From positions 1 to 47,422 of the forward strand of contig NZ_ATXG01000021.1 of NCBI RefSeq assembly GCF_000421565.1: a stretch of DNA of 47,422 nucleotides, written 5' to 3'. Below the pieces are notes generated by a model. It did no database searches, had not been told where the DNA came from, and saw only the letters and a program-made list of their open reading frames with translations. The position numbers were made by a program, and so were the translations under genes. This document shows, piece by piece, positions 25,106 to 36,131 of the stretch. Source of the stretch: Agromyces subbeticus DSM 16689 (GTDB lineage Bacteria > Actinomycetota > Actinomycetes > Actinomycetales > Microbacteriaceae). Each line of letters starts with the position of its first letter. The first letter of the stretch is position 1.

Positions 25106-25131
25106 GGAATACCAGCCCTCTCGCCAAAGTT
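25106..25131 (+). promoter_or_regulatory. Sigma-R/SigH-type promoter of clpB
   Basis: GGAAT (25106-25110), exactly 18 bases, then GTT (25129-25131) matches the sigma-R (Streptomyces) / SigH (mycobacteria) promoter consensus GGAAT-N18-GTT. Known context: in M. tuberculosis clpB is induced through SigH. The -10 GTT is also the first part of the HspR operator, so both controls converge on one site. Confidence 0.72.
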
Positions 25132-25149
25132 GAGTTAACTACACTCAAG
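25129..25149. promoter_or_regulatory. HAIR operator (HspR-binding site)
   Basis: GTTGAGT-N7-ACTCAAG matches the HspR-associated inverted repeat CTTGAGT-N7-ACTCAAG in 13 of 14 arm positions. It lies 21 bp before the clpB start and overlaps the sigma-R-type -10. HspR, not encoded in the window, represses chaperone genes until heat stress in actinobacteria. Confidence 0.88.
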
Positions 25150-25170
25150 TTTTGAACGAAGGGAGCGCCT

Positions 25171-27339
<2,169 letters not shown>

Positions 27340-27445
27340 CCGCGCCGCGGCCGTGTCCCCCGTTTTGGAGGTACGGTTCCGTCCCCGACCCTCTACCGGC
27401 GAGTGGCGGGTCGGCGTAGCTTGTGCGACGGCTCACTGAGTCAGA

Positions 27446-27499
27446 CCCGGGGCGGCTGGGGGGATCGCCCCGGGCTTCGTCGAAGTTCCCTTCGGGAGG
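27446..27499 (+). promoter_or_regulatory. Structured leader of the M36 protease gene
   Basis: Three successive hairpins precede the start: CCCGGGGCG (27446-27454) with CGCCCCGGG (27466-27474); CTTCG-t-CGAAG (27475-27485); and TCCC-ttc-GGGA (27487-27497), whose right arm is part of the GGGAGG ribosome site. If transcribed, the last one could hide the Shine-Dalgarno. The first could alternatively be a weak terminator for clpB. No known riboswitch class is recognised. Confidence 0.45.
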
Positions 27500-27504
27500 C
27501 CGTC

Positions 27505-30500
27505 ATGGTCCGTCCGATCGGCGCCGTCGCAATTCTCGGCGCATTCGCACTCGTGCTCAGCCAGCCGCTCGCTGCGGTTGCCGCACCGCCGACCAGCCCA
27601 CCGGCGGCGGCACCACCGCCCGGCCTCTCCGACGAGTTCGGCGCCGGCGCACTCGTGCGGGTCGACCCGCTGGGCGACGTGCTCTCGGTGCTCAACCCGA
27701 TCGGCGCGCTCACCGAGCCATCGGATGCGGCACCGGCCGACGTCGTGCTCGGCTACCTCGACGCTCACCGCGCAGCCTTCGGGCTCGACGGCGGCGGACT
27801 CGAGACCCTGACGGCCGATGAGGTCATCACCGACGCCAATGGCGTGAGCTACGTGCAGCTGCGTCAGCACGTGCAGTCGATCCCGGTGCACGACGCGGTC
27901 ATCACCGCGAGCGTCGCCGCCGACGGCCGGCTCGTGCACCTCGGCGGTGTCGCAGCCGACGTTCCGGCGGCGAGGTCGGCGGCACCGCCGGCCCCGGAGG
28001 TCACCGCGGCCGATGCCATCGTCGGTGCGGCGGTCGAGGCATCCGGCGCAGCCATCACGACGGACGATGTGCCGAAGGAAGCGGACACGACCGCTGAGCC
28101 GAGTGTCGAGGTGCCCAACACGATCGCAGAGGGCGTGGTCGACGCCGCACCGCTCACGGCTGAACAACGCTGGTACATGGTCGACGACGGCGCGGCGCTC
28201 CAGCTCGCCTGGGTCACCGACGTCGAACTGTCGGGCGAGATCTGGGTCGAATCGGTCGTGGACGCGGTGACCGGTGAGGTGCTCGCCGAGTCGAGTCGCT
28301 ACGCGCACGCCGCCCCCGAAGGGCGGGTCTTCGACGAGCAGCACCCCGACGCCACGGGCGCCGGGCGCGAGCTGCATCCGTTCACCGGTGTCAACGGCAC
28401 GTGGGTGGGCGGCACGACGACGAGCGGCAACAACGTCAACGCCTACCGCGACCTCGACGACAACGACGCGAACGACGAATACCAGCCGAACACGCCCGCC
28501 ATGGGCGACCCGGGCTACCAGGTGTTCGACTACGCGTTCACCGACGCGTGGCGCACCAATGCCGACGCCAGCCAGGCGAGCCTCGACGCCGACCTCGATG
28601 CGATCACGACGCAGCTCTTCTATTACACGAACGTGATGCACGACTACACGTACGAGCTCGGCTTCACCGAGGCGTGGCGCAACTTCCAGATCGACAACTT
28701 CGGCAACGGCGGCAGCGACGGCGACCCGGTGAACGCCGAGGCGCAGGACGGCTGGGACTTCGGCTGCCAAGACCAGGCCGACCCGCCGAACGACATCAGG
28801 TGCCAGAACAACGCCAACTTCGGCACGCCGGGTGACGGCGCGAGCCCGCGCATGCAGATGTACATGTGGGCGCCGGCCGGCCGGCCGTTCCGTGACGGCT
28901 CGATGGACGGCGACGTGATCGCCCACGAGTTCGGCCACGGCGTCTCGACGCGGCTCGTCGGCGGCGGCAGCTTCGACTACGGCGACGACCAGACCGGAGC
29001 GCTCGGCGAAGGCTGGAGCGACGTGCTCTCGTTCCTCAAGTGGGGTGACGCGATCATCGGCGAGTACGCCACCGGCAACACGACGACCGGCATCCGCTCG
29101 GTCGCGTACGACACCTCGCCGCTCGTGTACTCGGACTACAACAACTACGTGCCCGCCGACGGCAGTCCGCACGGCAACGGCACGATCTGGGCGACCATGG
29201 TCTACGCCGTGCGCGCCCTGGTCGGACTGCCAGTCGCCGAGCAACTCGTGATCGACGGCATGAAGAACACGAACGTCGGCAGCAAGCCCACCTTCGTCGA
29301 CGCCCGCAACGGCCTCATCGCAGCGGATGTCGCGACGAACGCCGGCGCGAACGTCTGCGCGATCTGGTCGGCCTTCGCGCAGCGCGGGCTCGGTGAGCTC
29401 GCGGTCGCGGCCGGCACGAACGGTCACGGCGATCAGGTCGACGACTTCACGCTGCCCGCGGCGTGCGCTCCGACGGCGGATGCCGGCGGGCCGTACGCGA
29501 CGATCGAGGGCACGGATGTCGCGCTGACGGCGGCCGGTTCGAGCGCCGGGTCCGACCCGAGCGCCGGCGCGATCGCGACCTGGGAGTGGGACCTCGACGG
29601 CGACGGGCAGTACGACGACGCCACGGGTGAGACTCCGACCTTCGCGCTCGTCGGGCAAGATGGGTCGTACCCGATCGGGCTGCGGGTGACCGATGCCTTC
29701 GGCAACACTGCGACCGATGCGAGCGAGGTCGACGTCGCGAACGTCGAGCCGGTGGTGACGATCGATCCGGTCGCTCCCATCGACGAGGCGACGCGCACCG
29801 TCACGATCAGCGGGGTCATCACCGACCCGGGATGGCTCGACGACCTGTCGGCGACGCTCGACCTCGACGACGGGGCGGGCGCCCTCGCGCTCGCCGGCGT
29901 CGAGGAGAACGCACGGCCCGACGCGACGCTCGCCTTCGAGGTGCTGTTCGACTACGGCGACAACGGTCTCTTCGATGTCGAGGTCTGCGGCTCCGACGAC
30001 GATTCGACCACGTGCGCGAGCATCGTCGTCGACGTCGCGAACGTCGACCCGACGATCGAGATCGACACCTCGGGCACGCAGGTCTACGACGGGGTCGAGG
30101 CCTTCGTGCTCGACGCGGGCGGCAACCTCACGGTGCCGCTCACGACGACCGACCCGGGCAGCGACGACCTCACGGTCACGTGGAACTGGGGTGACGGAGC
30201 GACGAGCTCTGAGACCTCGCTCGTGAATCCGCCGGCGCTCGACCCGCCGAAGTCGCCGAGCGTGCAGCCGCGCGACGTCGACCTCTCGGCCGACCACGTG
30301 TACGCCGAGGCATGCCTGTACGAACTGGTCACCGAGGTCGAGGACGACGACGGCGGCACCGCCGCCGACTCGGCCGCGGTGGTCGTGGTCGGCGACGGCA
30401 CCAAGTCGAAGCAGCACGGGTGGTGGCTGAACCAGTACCGCGAGAAGAAGTCGAACGACTTCACCGCCGCTGAGCTCGAGTGCTACCTCGACATCGTGGT

Positions 30501-30798
30501 GTTCTTCAGCACGGTGTTCGACAGCCCACTCGACCGAGCGGATGCCGTGGACATCTTCCACTCGCCGCCGAAGAGCGGCGCCGACGAGCAGTTCGACCAG
30601 TTCCTGCTCGCGGCGTGGCTGAACTTCGCCAATGGCTCGGTCGATCTGTCGACACCCGTCACCTACGGCGGCGTGGCGATGACGTGGGGCGAGGCGGTGC
30701 TCGCAGCAGAGACGGTGCGCACCGACCCGGCGTCGAGTGAGCACGACGTGCGGCAGGCGAAGGGCCGGCTCGCGTCGATCGTCACGACGAGCGGCTGA
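27505..30798 (+). CDS. Secreted M36 (fungalysin-type) metallopeptidase with PKD domains
   Basis: 1097-residue extracellular zinc protease. Signal peptide VRPIGAVAILGAFALVLSQP then LAAVAA; a long propeptide (about 35-280, FTP-like); catalytic domain about 290-650 with VIAHEFGHGVSTRL, the HExGH zinc motif at residues 474-478 and the third ligand Glu502 in GEGWSD. Then a PKD domain from ~655 (TADAGGPYATIEGTDVALTA, WEWDLDGDGQYDD) and one or two degenerate Ig/PKD-like units to about 970. The last ~130 residues (KQHGWWLNQYREKKSNDFTA ... LLAAWLNFANGSVD) form an extra module that I have seen only on secreted PKD-type proteins and cannot name. ATG 27505 follows GGGAGG; the frame is open from 27403 without features. 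Confidence 0.93.
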   Translation: MVRPIGAVAILGAFALVLSQPLAAVAAPPTSPPAAAPPPGLSDEFGAGALVRVDPLGDVLSVLNPIGALTEPSDAAPADVVLGYLDAHRAAFGLDGGGLETLTADEVITDANGVSYVQLRQHVQSIPVHDAVITASVAADGRLVHLGGVAADVPAARSAAPPAPEVTAADAIVGAAVEASGAAITTDDVPKEADTTAEPSVEVPNTIAEGVVDAAPLTAEQRWYMVDDGAALQLAWVTDVELSGEIWVESVVDAVTGEVLAESSRYAHAAPEGRVFDEQHPDATGAGRELHPFTGVNGTWVGGTTTSGNNVNAYRDLDDNDANDEYQPNTPAMGDPGYQVFDYAFTDAWRTNADASQASLDADLDAITTQLFYYTNVMHDYTYELGFTEAWRNFQIDNFGNGGSDGDPVNAEAQDGWDFGCQDQADPPNDIRCQNNANFGTPGDGASPRMQMYMWAPAGRPFRDGSMDGDVIAHEFGHGVSTRLVGGGSFDYGDDQTGALGEGWSDVLSFLKWGDAIIGEYATGNTTTGIRSVAYDTSPLVYSDYNNYVPADGSPHGNGTIWATMVYAVRALVGLPVAEQLVIDGMKNTNVGSKPTFVDARNGLIAADVATNAGANVCAIWSAFAQRGLGELAVAAGTNGHGDQVDDFTLPAACAPTADAGGPYATIEGTDVALTAAGSSAGSDPSAGAIATWEWDLDGDGQYDDATGETPTFALVGQDGSYPIGLRVTDAFGNTATDASEVDVANVEPVVTIDPVAPIDEATRTVTISGVITDPGWLDDLSATLDLDDGAGALALAGVEENARPDATLAFEVLFDYGDNGLFDVEVCGSDDDSTTCASIVVDVANVDPTIEIDTSGTQVYDGVEAFVLDAGGNLTVPLTTTDPGSDDLTVTWNWGDGATSSETSLVNPPALDPPKSPSVQPRDVDLSADHVYAEACLYELVTEVEDDDGGTAADSAAVVVVGDGTKSKQHGWWLNQYREKKSNDFTAAELECYLDIVVFFSTVFDSPLDRADAVDIFHSPPKSGADEQFDQFLLAAWLNFANGSVDLSTPVTYGGVAMTWGEAVLAAETVRTDPASSEHDVRQAKGRLASIVTTSG

Positions 30799-30822
30799 CG
30801 TCGCGCTGGGGGCACGGCTGCG

Positions 30823-32112
30823 TCAGCCTCGAGTGTCGAACTCGGGGTCTGACGCGCCCGTGCTCTCTGCCGTGGGCACGCCGTTCGCGCTGGCGGGGAT
30901 GCGACGTTCGAGCGCACTCGACAGCACGCCGATGCCGAGGCAGCCGAGCACCATCACCGCGATGTAGACCGCGTCGAGGCCCTGGTCGAGCAACAGGCCG
31001 GCCGCGATCGGCCCGGCGATCGCGCCGCCCTGGAACGCTGCGGCGTTGATCGCGTTGTAGCGCCCGCGATTGCGGTCGGAGGCGAGGTCGTTGTAGATCG
31101 CGGGCACGGTGGGTTGCAGCAGTGTCTCACCGAAGGCGAAGACACCCATGAACGCGAGCACGCCGATCGCCGCCGTGAGCGAGTCGGGCAGCAGCCCGGC
31201 AGCGCCGAGCAGCAGCCACGCCACCGCCCACACGGCCGCCATGACCCACATGACTCTGGTGCGCCGCTTGCCGGTGATGAACTTCAGCACGGTGAACTGC
31301 AGCAGCACGATGACCACCGTGTTGACGGCGAACGAGAAGCCGACGACCTGGGTCGACACCTCGGCGACCTGACGAGCGTAGGCGGGGAAGCCGGCCTCCA
31401 TCTGGCCGTAGCCGATGAACATGGCGATGAAGGTGAGCAGCGTCAGCCACAGCACCGCCGGCCGACGGAGGATCTGGCGATACCCGGCGGTCGCCGGAGC
31501 GTCGTCGGAGGGATCGGCGTGCGTGCGCACGTGCCGGAGCGGGCCGAGCAGCAGCGCCGCCGGCACGAGGCAGCTGATCGCGTCGATGAGGAAGATCACG
31601 GTGAAGGTCTCGGGCTTGTCGACGTCGATGAAGAAGCCGCCGATGACGCCGCCGACGCCGATGCCGAGGTTGACGAGGGCGAAGTTGACGCCGAAGTACT
31701 GCTGGCGCAGCTCACCGGTGACCACCGCGGCGATGAGGGCGTTGAAGCCGGGCCACGAGACGCCGAAGTTGACGCCGATCAGCACGAGTGCGACGGCAGC
31801 GACGGCGGGGTGGGTCGCGTAGGCGAGCAGCGTGCAGCCGATGATCATCGCCGCGAGGCCGACGAGCAGCACCTTGCGGGCGCCGAACCGGTCGATGAGG
31901 GTGCCGCCGGGACCGGTGACGATGAGTCCGACGATCGCGATCAGACTCATCAGCCCGCCCGAGAGGCCGAGGTCGAAGCCGCGCACCTCGTGCAGGTAGA
32001 TGATCGTGAACGGCAGCGTGAGGCCACGGCCGAGGGTCTGGATCGCGACTGTCGAGAGCAGCCATCGCCCCTCGGTGGGCAGTGCGTTCCAGAAGCTCCT
32101 GATGCCGATCAC
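30823..32112 (-). CDS. Major facilitator superfamily transporter
   Basis: About 429-residue MFS protein with 12 membrane helices. The N-terminal half has RSFWNALPTEGRWLLSTVAI, TLPFTIIYLHEVRGFDLGLS and the family A-motif TLIDRFGARKVLLVG; the C-half has FMGVFAFGETLLQPTVPAIY and a NRGRYNAINAAAFQGGAIAG loop, reminiscent of drug or small-solute exporters. Two starts are possible: GTG at 32112, right before the conserved part (used here), and ATG at 32181 adding 23 non-conserved residues. Neither has a strong ribosome site. Converges on the M36 gene with a 24-bp gap, and divergent from the carboxylesterase. Substrate unknown. Confidence 0.88.
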   Translation of the reverse strand: MIGIRSFWNALPTEGRWLLSTVAIQTLGRGLTLPFTIIYLHEVRGFDLGLSGGLMSLIAIVGLIVTGPGGTLIDRFGARKVLLVGLAAMIIGCTLLAYATHPAVAAVALVLIGVNFGVSWPGFNALIAAVVTGELRQQYFGVNFALVNLGIGVGGVIGGFFIDVDKPETFTVIFLIDAISCLVPAALLLGPLRHVRTHADPSDDAPATAGYRQILRRPAVLWLTLLTFIAMFIGYGQMEAGFPAYARQVAEVSTQVVGFSFAVNTVVIVLLQFTVLKFITGKRRTRVMWVMAAVWAVAWLLLGAAGLLPDSLTAAIGVLAFMGVFAFGETLLQPTVPAIYNDLASDRNRGRYNAINAAAFQGGAIAGPIAAGLLLDQGLDAVYIAVMVLGCLGIGVLSSALERRIPASANGVPTAESTGASDPEFDTRG

Positions 32113-32216
32113 TTGAATATCTTGGCCGACACTGCCGACATCGCATGCATCGGCGACATCGCGCTGTCGCGCGCATCGCACACCCGAGGTTCACCTTGCG
32201 GCTCTACGCTTCGGGC

Positions 32217-33791
32217 ATGCTGTTGCGCGAGGGCACGTCACGCGATCTCGTCGTCGAGACCGATCGCGGCCCCGTGTCGGGTCTGCGCCGCCACGGGGTG
32301 CGACTGTGGCGGGGCATCCCGTACGCCGCCTCGACGGCGGGCGAGCGCCGGTTCCGGGCGCCCGTGCCCGCCGAGGGCTGGAGCGACGTGCGCGACGCGA
32401 CGCGCTTCGGGCCGGTCGCCCCGCAGAAGCGGCGCGGCCAGTTCATCGGCGCCGCGCCCCACCTGCCGCGCAGCGAGGACTGCCTGAGCCTCAACGTGAT
32501 CGCGCCCGATGAAACCGTGACAGTGGGCGGGGCGGCCGGCTCCGGCGGCCGCCCGGTCATGGTGTTCATCCACGGGGGCGCCTACAGCGTCGGCTCGTCG
32601 GGGGAGTACCCGCGCCAGGGCGAGCGGCTGGCCCGGCAGCACGGCGTCGTCTACGTGAGCCTCAACTACCGGCTCGGCGCCCTCGGCTGGCTCGACTTCC
32701 GCGCCTACTCGCGGCCGGGGCGGCCGATCGAGGCGAACCTCGGCCTGCGCGATCAGGTCGCAGGGCTCGAGTGGGTGCGCCGCAACATCCGTGCCTTCGG
32801 CGGCGACCCCGACCGCGTGACCCTCTTCGGCGAGTCGGCCGGCGCCAACTCGGTGACGACGCTGCTCACCGTGCCCGCCGCCGAGGGGCTCTTCCATCGT
32901 GCGATCGCGCAGAGCTCGCCCGCGAATGCGGTCTACCTGCCCGACGTCGCGCAGCGGTGGGCGGGCGAATACGTGCAGCTGCTCAGCCGTGTGGTCGACG
33001 ACGACGACCTCGAGAGCGAGTCGGTCGAGGATGCCGCGGCGATGCTCGTGACCGCCGACCCCATGCTGCTCGCCGAGGCGACGACGGCGCTCACGACCCG
33101 CACCCCCGACGAGAATCCCGGCACGATCAGCCTTGCGCCCGTCATCGACGGCGAGTTCCTGCCGCACCGTCCGCTCGACGCCTTCCGCGACGGGCTCGCG
33201 CACCGGGTGCCGCTCATCATCGGCACGAACGACCGCGAGGGATCGCTGTTCGAGGGTCGCATCGACATCCTGCCCACGACGAAGCCGCGCATCAGGGCGA
33301 TCTTCGCCAACACGAAGAAGAAGGCGCGCAAGGCGATCAAGCGGCAGTACCCCGGTCTGCCCGAACGACGGCCGGCCGCCGACTTCGGCGGTGACTTCAC
33401 CTTCTGGTTCCCGTCGGTGAAGGTCGCCGAGCGGCACTCGCGCTTCGCGCCGACCTTCGGCTACCGCTTCGATGCCGCACCACGGATGCCGCGGCTGCTC
33501 GGCCTCGACGCCACGCACGGCCTCGAGCTCTTCGCACTGTTCGAGAAGTTCGACACCCCGGTCGGCACCGGGCTCACGCTGCTCGGCGGGCGCCGCATGT
33601 TCCGTGCGGTCGGGCGACGGATGCAGCGGCACTGGGTGAGCTTCGCGGCATCCGGATGTCCCGGCGCAGACTGGCCGACCTACGACGAGGTCGACCGGCG
33701 CACCATCGTGTTCGACGGCGCCGATCGGGTCGAGCTCGACCCGCGACGCGAGAAGCGTCTGGCCTGGCAGGAGTTCGTGCCGCACGTGTGA
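32217..33791 (+). CDS. Type B carboxylesterase
   Basis: 524-residue alpha/beta hydrolase of the carboxylesterase/cholinesterase family. Oxyanion region VMVFIHGGAYSVGSSGEYPR; nucleophile Ser in VTLFGESAGANSVTTLL (G-E-S-A-G); early EDCLSLNV motif, all in normal order; the acid/His parts lie in the last third (FEKFDTPVGTG, HWVSFAASGCPG). Length is normal (500-550). Start ATG 32217 (MLLREGTSRDLVVETDRG) is the first with the conserved start; a TACGCT six bases upstream may be a -10, making it leaderless. No signal peptide, so cytoplasmic. Hydrolyses ester bonds of unknown substrates. The tail hairpin may be a terminator. Confidence 0.92.
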   Translation: MLLREGTSRDLVVETDRGPVSGLRRHGVRLWRGIPYAASTAGERRFRAPVPAEGWSDVRDATRFGPVAPQKRRGQFIGAAPHLPRSEDCLSLNVIAPDETVTVGGAAGSGGRPVMVFIHGGAYSVGSSGEYPRQGERLARQHGVVYVSLNYRLGALGWLDFRAYSRPGRPIEANLGLRDQVAGLEWVRRNIRAFGGDPDRVTLFGESAGANSVTTLLTVPAAEGLFHRAIAQSSPANAVYLPDVAQRWAGEYVQLLSRVVDDDDLESESVEDAAAMLVTADPMLLAEATTALTTRTPDENPGTISLAPVIDGEFLPHRPLDAFRDGLAHRVPLIIGTNDREGSLFEGRIDILPTTKPRIRAIFANTKKKARKAIKRQYPGLPERRPAADFGGDFTFWFPSVKVAERHSRFAPTFGYRFDAAPRMPRLLGLDATHGLELFALFEKFDTPVGTGLTLLGGRRMFRAVGRRMQRHWVSFAASGCPGADWPTYDEVDRRTIVFDGADRVELDPRREKRLAWQEFVPHV

Positions 33792-33816
33792 GGCGGCGCA
33801 CCGGTCGGTGCCTCAC
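33788..33816 (+). terminator. Possible bulged hairpin terminator after carboxylesterase
   Basis: GTGAGG (33788-33793) and CCTCAC (33811-33816) enclose CACC-ggtc-GGTG with a five-base bulge on the left arm. It starts inside the stop codon. Weak, but the 173-bp gap to the subtilase gene holds no better candidate. Confidence 0.35.
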
Positions 33817-33964
33817 GACGCACGATTCTTGCCGGACACGCCGCGGAACGTGCGTCATGCTCGCGCGTCCACGCGGATTCGCGGGAGCTTCGAGCGCTGC
33901 TCTTGCCCCCATTCGCGGCACATGGAAGGATCGCGCTCATTGACGGCCCACGGATTGGACGAAC

Positions 33965-35728
33965 ATGTTGAGATTCAAATCCATAGCAACGACCTCCGCG
34001 CTGGCGCTCGCCCTGACGGCGCTCGTCGCCGGCCCGGCCGGCGCGGCGAACTCGACCGGCGACGAGGTGAGCGGTGAGCAGCAGTACGTCGTGCTCTTCG
34101 CCGAAGGCGCCTCGACCGAGGCGACGCGAGCGGCGGTGGCGGCCGCCGGTGGAACGATCATCGCCGAGAACGCCGAGGTCGGCGTCGCGACCGTCGTGAC
34201 GACCGAGGCAGACTTCGCCGCTGAAGCCGCCGCCCAGTCGGTCATCGAGGGCACGGCGCAGAACCGCGTCATCGCCGACGTTCCGAACGCGCAGAAGGGC
34301 GCGGGCGCGGCAGAGAAGTTCGACAGCGCGAAGGCCGACCTCCGCGGCGCCGGCGAGAACGCCGCTGCCGGAGCTCCCGCCACGCGTCCGTCGAACGGCC
34401 GGCCGCTCGCCGAACCGCTCGCAGACCTGCAGTGGGACATGCAGGCGATCGACGCCACGGTCGACGGTTCGTACCGACACGACAAGAGCCGCGGCGTGCT
34501 GGTCGGCATCCTCGACACCGGTGTCGACGGAACCCACCCCGACATCGCCCCGAACTTCGACGCCGAGCTGAGCCGCAACTTCACGGTCGACATCGAGACC
34601 GATGCCAACGGCGACGCGATCGACGGCGCGTGCGCCGATGAGCCCGACCAGTCGTGCGAAGACGCGGCGGACGTCGACGAGAACGGTCACGGCACGCACG
34701 TCGCTTCGACGATCGCCTCGCCCATCAACGGCATCGGCATCGCGGGCGTCGCTCCCGATGCGACCATCGTCAACCTGCGCGCCGGCCAGGACTCGGGCTA
34801 CTTCTTCCTGCAGGCCTCGCTCGACGCCCTCACGTACGCGGGCGACAACGGCCTCGACGTCGTGAACATGAGCTACTACGTCGACCCGTGGCTCTTCAAC
34901 TGCACCTCGCACCCCGCCGACTCGCCCGAAGACCAGGCCGAGCAGCAGACCGTCATCACCGCCATGCAGCGCGCACTCGACTACGCACGCGGCAACGGCG
35001 TGACGCTCGTCTCCGCAGCCGGCAACGGTGCGACCGACTACACGAAGGTCATCAGCGACGCCTCGAGCCCCGACTTCGCGAGCGAGCCCGGTGAGATCGC
35101 GTACACGCGCGACCTGCTCGACCCGGCCTCGTGCATCTCGATGCCGAGCGAGGGCGACGGCGTCATCACCGTGAGCAGCACCGGCCCGAGCGAGCGCAAG
35201 TCGTACTACTCCGACTACGGCAACGGCTACGTCGATGTCGCCGCTCCCGGTGGCGACGTCTACGACACCGCCGAAGGCACCCGCGACTACGCCGCCGGCA
35301 TCCTCGCCGCGTACCCGACCGCGCTCGCCGAAGCCGAGGGCGCGATCGACGAGAACGGCGACGTCGTCGTACCGTGGGCCGTCGAGAGCTGCGACGCATC
35401 CGGTGAGACCTGCGGCTACTACCAGTACCTGCAGGGCACCTCGATGGCCTCGCCGCACGCCGCGGGTGTCGCAGCCCTCATCGTCGGCCAGTTCGGCAAG
35501 CGCGACAAGGAGCACGGCGGCAAGACACTGTCGCCCGATGCCGTCGAGGCGAAGCTGCTGTCGTCGGCCGTCGACACGGCGTGCCCGGTGCCCGCCGACT
35601 TCACCTACGTGCGGCACCTGCCGAACGGCACCACGGCGACCTCGACGCACACGTGCGAAGGCTCGCCCACGAAGAACGGGTTCTACGGCGACGGCATCGT
35701 GAACGCGCTCGCCGCCATCAGGCGCTGA
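33965..35728 (+). CDS. Secreted S8 family subtilisin-like serine protease
   Basis: 587-residue subtilase. Signal peptide MLRFKSIATTSALALALTAL then VAGPAGAANS; inhibitor I9-like propeptide about 38-100; catalytic domain with Asp184 in LDTGVDGTHPD, His242 in GHGTHVAS and Ser493 in GTSMASPHAAG, plus the Asn region AAGNGATDY. Two insert loops carry cysteine pairs (CADEPDQSC, CDASGETC), plausible disulfides of an extracellular enzyme. Start choice: the ATG at 33965 begins a textbook signal peptide. A strong terminator follows, so it is monocistronic. The neighbouring M36 protease suggests joint protein digestion outside the cell. Confidence 0.94.
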   Translation: MLRFKSIATTSALALALTALVAGPAGAANSTGDEVSGEQQYVVLFAEGASTEATRAAVAAAGGTIIAENAEVGVATVVTTEADFAAEAAAQSVIEGTAQNRVIADVPNAQKGAGAAEKFDSAKADLRGAGENAAAGAPATRPSNGRPLAEPLADLQWDMQAIDATVDGSYRHDKSRGVLVGILDTGVDGTHPDIAPNFDAELSRNFTVDIETDANGDAIDGACADEPDQSCEDAADVDENGHGTHVASTIASPINGIGIAGVAPDATIVNLRAGQDSGYFFLQASLDALTYAGDNGLDVVNMSYYVDPWLFNCTSHPADSPEDQAEQQTVITAMQRALDYARGNGVTLVSAAGNGATDYTKVISDASSPDFASEPGEIAYTRDLLDPASCISMPSEGDGVITVSSTGPSERKSYYSDYGNGYVDVAAPGGDVYDTAEGTRDYAAGILAAYPTALAEAEGAIDENGDVVVPWAVESCDASGETCGYYQYLQGTSMASPHAAGVAALIVGQFGKRDKEHGGKTLSPDAVEAKLLSSAVDTACPVPADFTYVRHLPNGTTATSTHTCEGSPTKNGFYGDGIVNALAAIRR

Positions 35729-35759
35729 CGCTGACGCTCGTCAGTTCCTGACGCACTCG

Positions 35760-35791
35760 ACGGGGTCGACCGCTACTGCGGTCGGCCCCGT
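35760..35791 (+). terminator. Hairpin terminator of the subtilase gene
   Basis: ACGGGGTCGACCGC (35760-35773) pairs with GCGGTCGGCCCCGT (35778-35791) over 14 bp with one T-G pair and a four-base loop, followed by TTCGTGTG. It lies 32 bp after the stop. Confidence 0.83.
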
Positions 35792-35793
35792 TC

Positions 35794-36131
35794 GTGTGCG
35801 TGATTCGAGCCGCGAGCGAGCGCGGCACGTCGCGGATCGCGAGGATTATTGCGGAGGCCCGCCCCCCGACAGGCCTCCGCGCCACCATGCTCCCCCCGGG
35901 GAGAGGCCTTCCCCGCGTCGCTCAGTGGTACGTCGCGATTCTCACACGATGGAGTCGTTCGTGTACATGGGCTGATCCGCCCAGGAGCCTGGGCCGACGA
36001 TGGGTTCGCACATCACGGATGGCTCGAAAGTGCAGTTGATCAGGCGAATCATCTGCTCAACGGCGTGGCCTGAATCGATTAACCACCCCAGAAGTGGGGG
36101 TGAGGTTCGCCCGGCGTCGTAGGCTCGAACC
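35794..36131. other. 338-bp gene-free region rich in hairpins
   Basis: No convincing gene between the subtilase terminator and the next dehydrogenase: the short frames here lack start sites and family features. Structures seen: GCGGAGGCC (35851-35859) with GGCCTCCGC (35872-35880), preceded by an AT-rich GGATTATT; CTCCCC-cc-GGGGAG (35890-35903) overlapping GGGGA-TCCCC (35898-35914); GCCCAGG-ag-CCTGGGC (35979-35994); CACCCC (36084-36089) with GGGGTG (36097-36102), the last just upstream of the -10 at 36120. Base composition from about 35920 to 36080 is lower in G+C than the surrounding genes. Could hold a small RNA or an operator for the dehydrogenase gene. Confidence 0.5.
36120..36125 (+). promoter_or_regulatory. 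-10 box of the second alcohol dehydrogenase gene
   Basis: TAGGCT followed by exactly six bases and the ATG at 36132 predicts a leaderless transcript, the same arrangement as upstream of the DUF222 gene at the window start. Confidence 0.55.

Noticed and set aside
27433..30744. 1103-residue minus-strand open frame
   Set aside because: Shadow of the M36 protease; composition is Arg/Val-rich without signal or domains.
30799..30822. Terminator between converging M36 and MFS genes
   Set aside because: Only a 5-bp GGCTG/CAGCC stem in the small gap; too weak to call.
35942..36060. Minus-strand peptide ending GPGSWADQPMYTNDSIV as a lasso or other RiPP precursor
   Set aside because: No Thr at leader position -2, no maturation genes nearby, no ribosome site; lower GC makes chance peptides likely.
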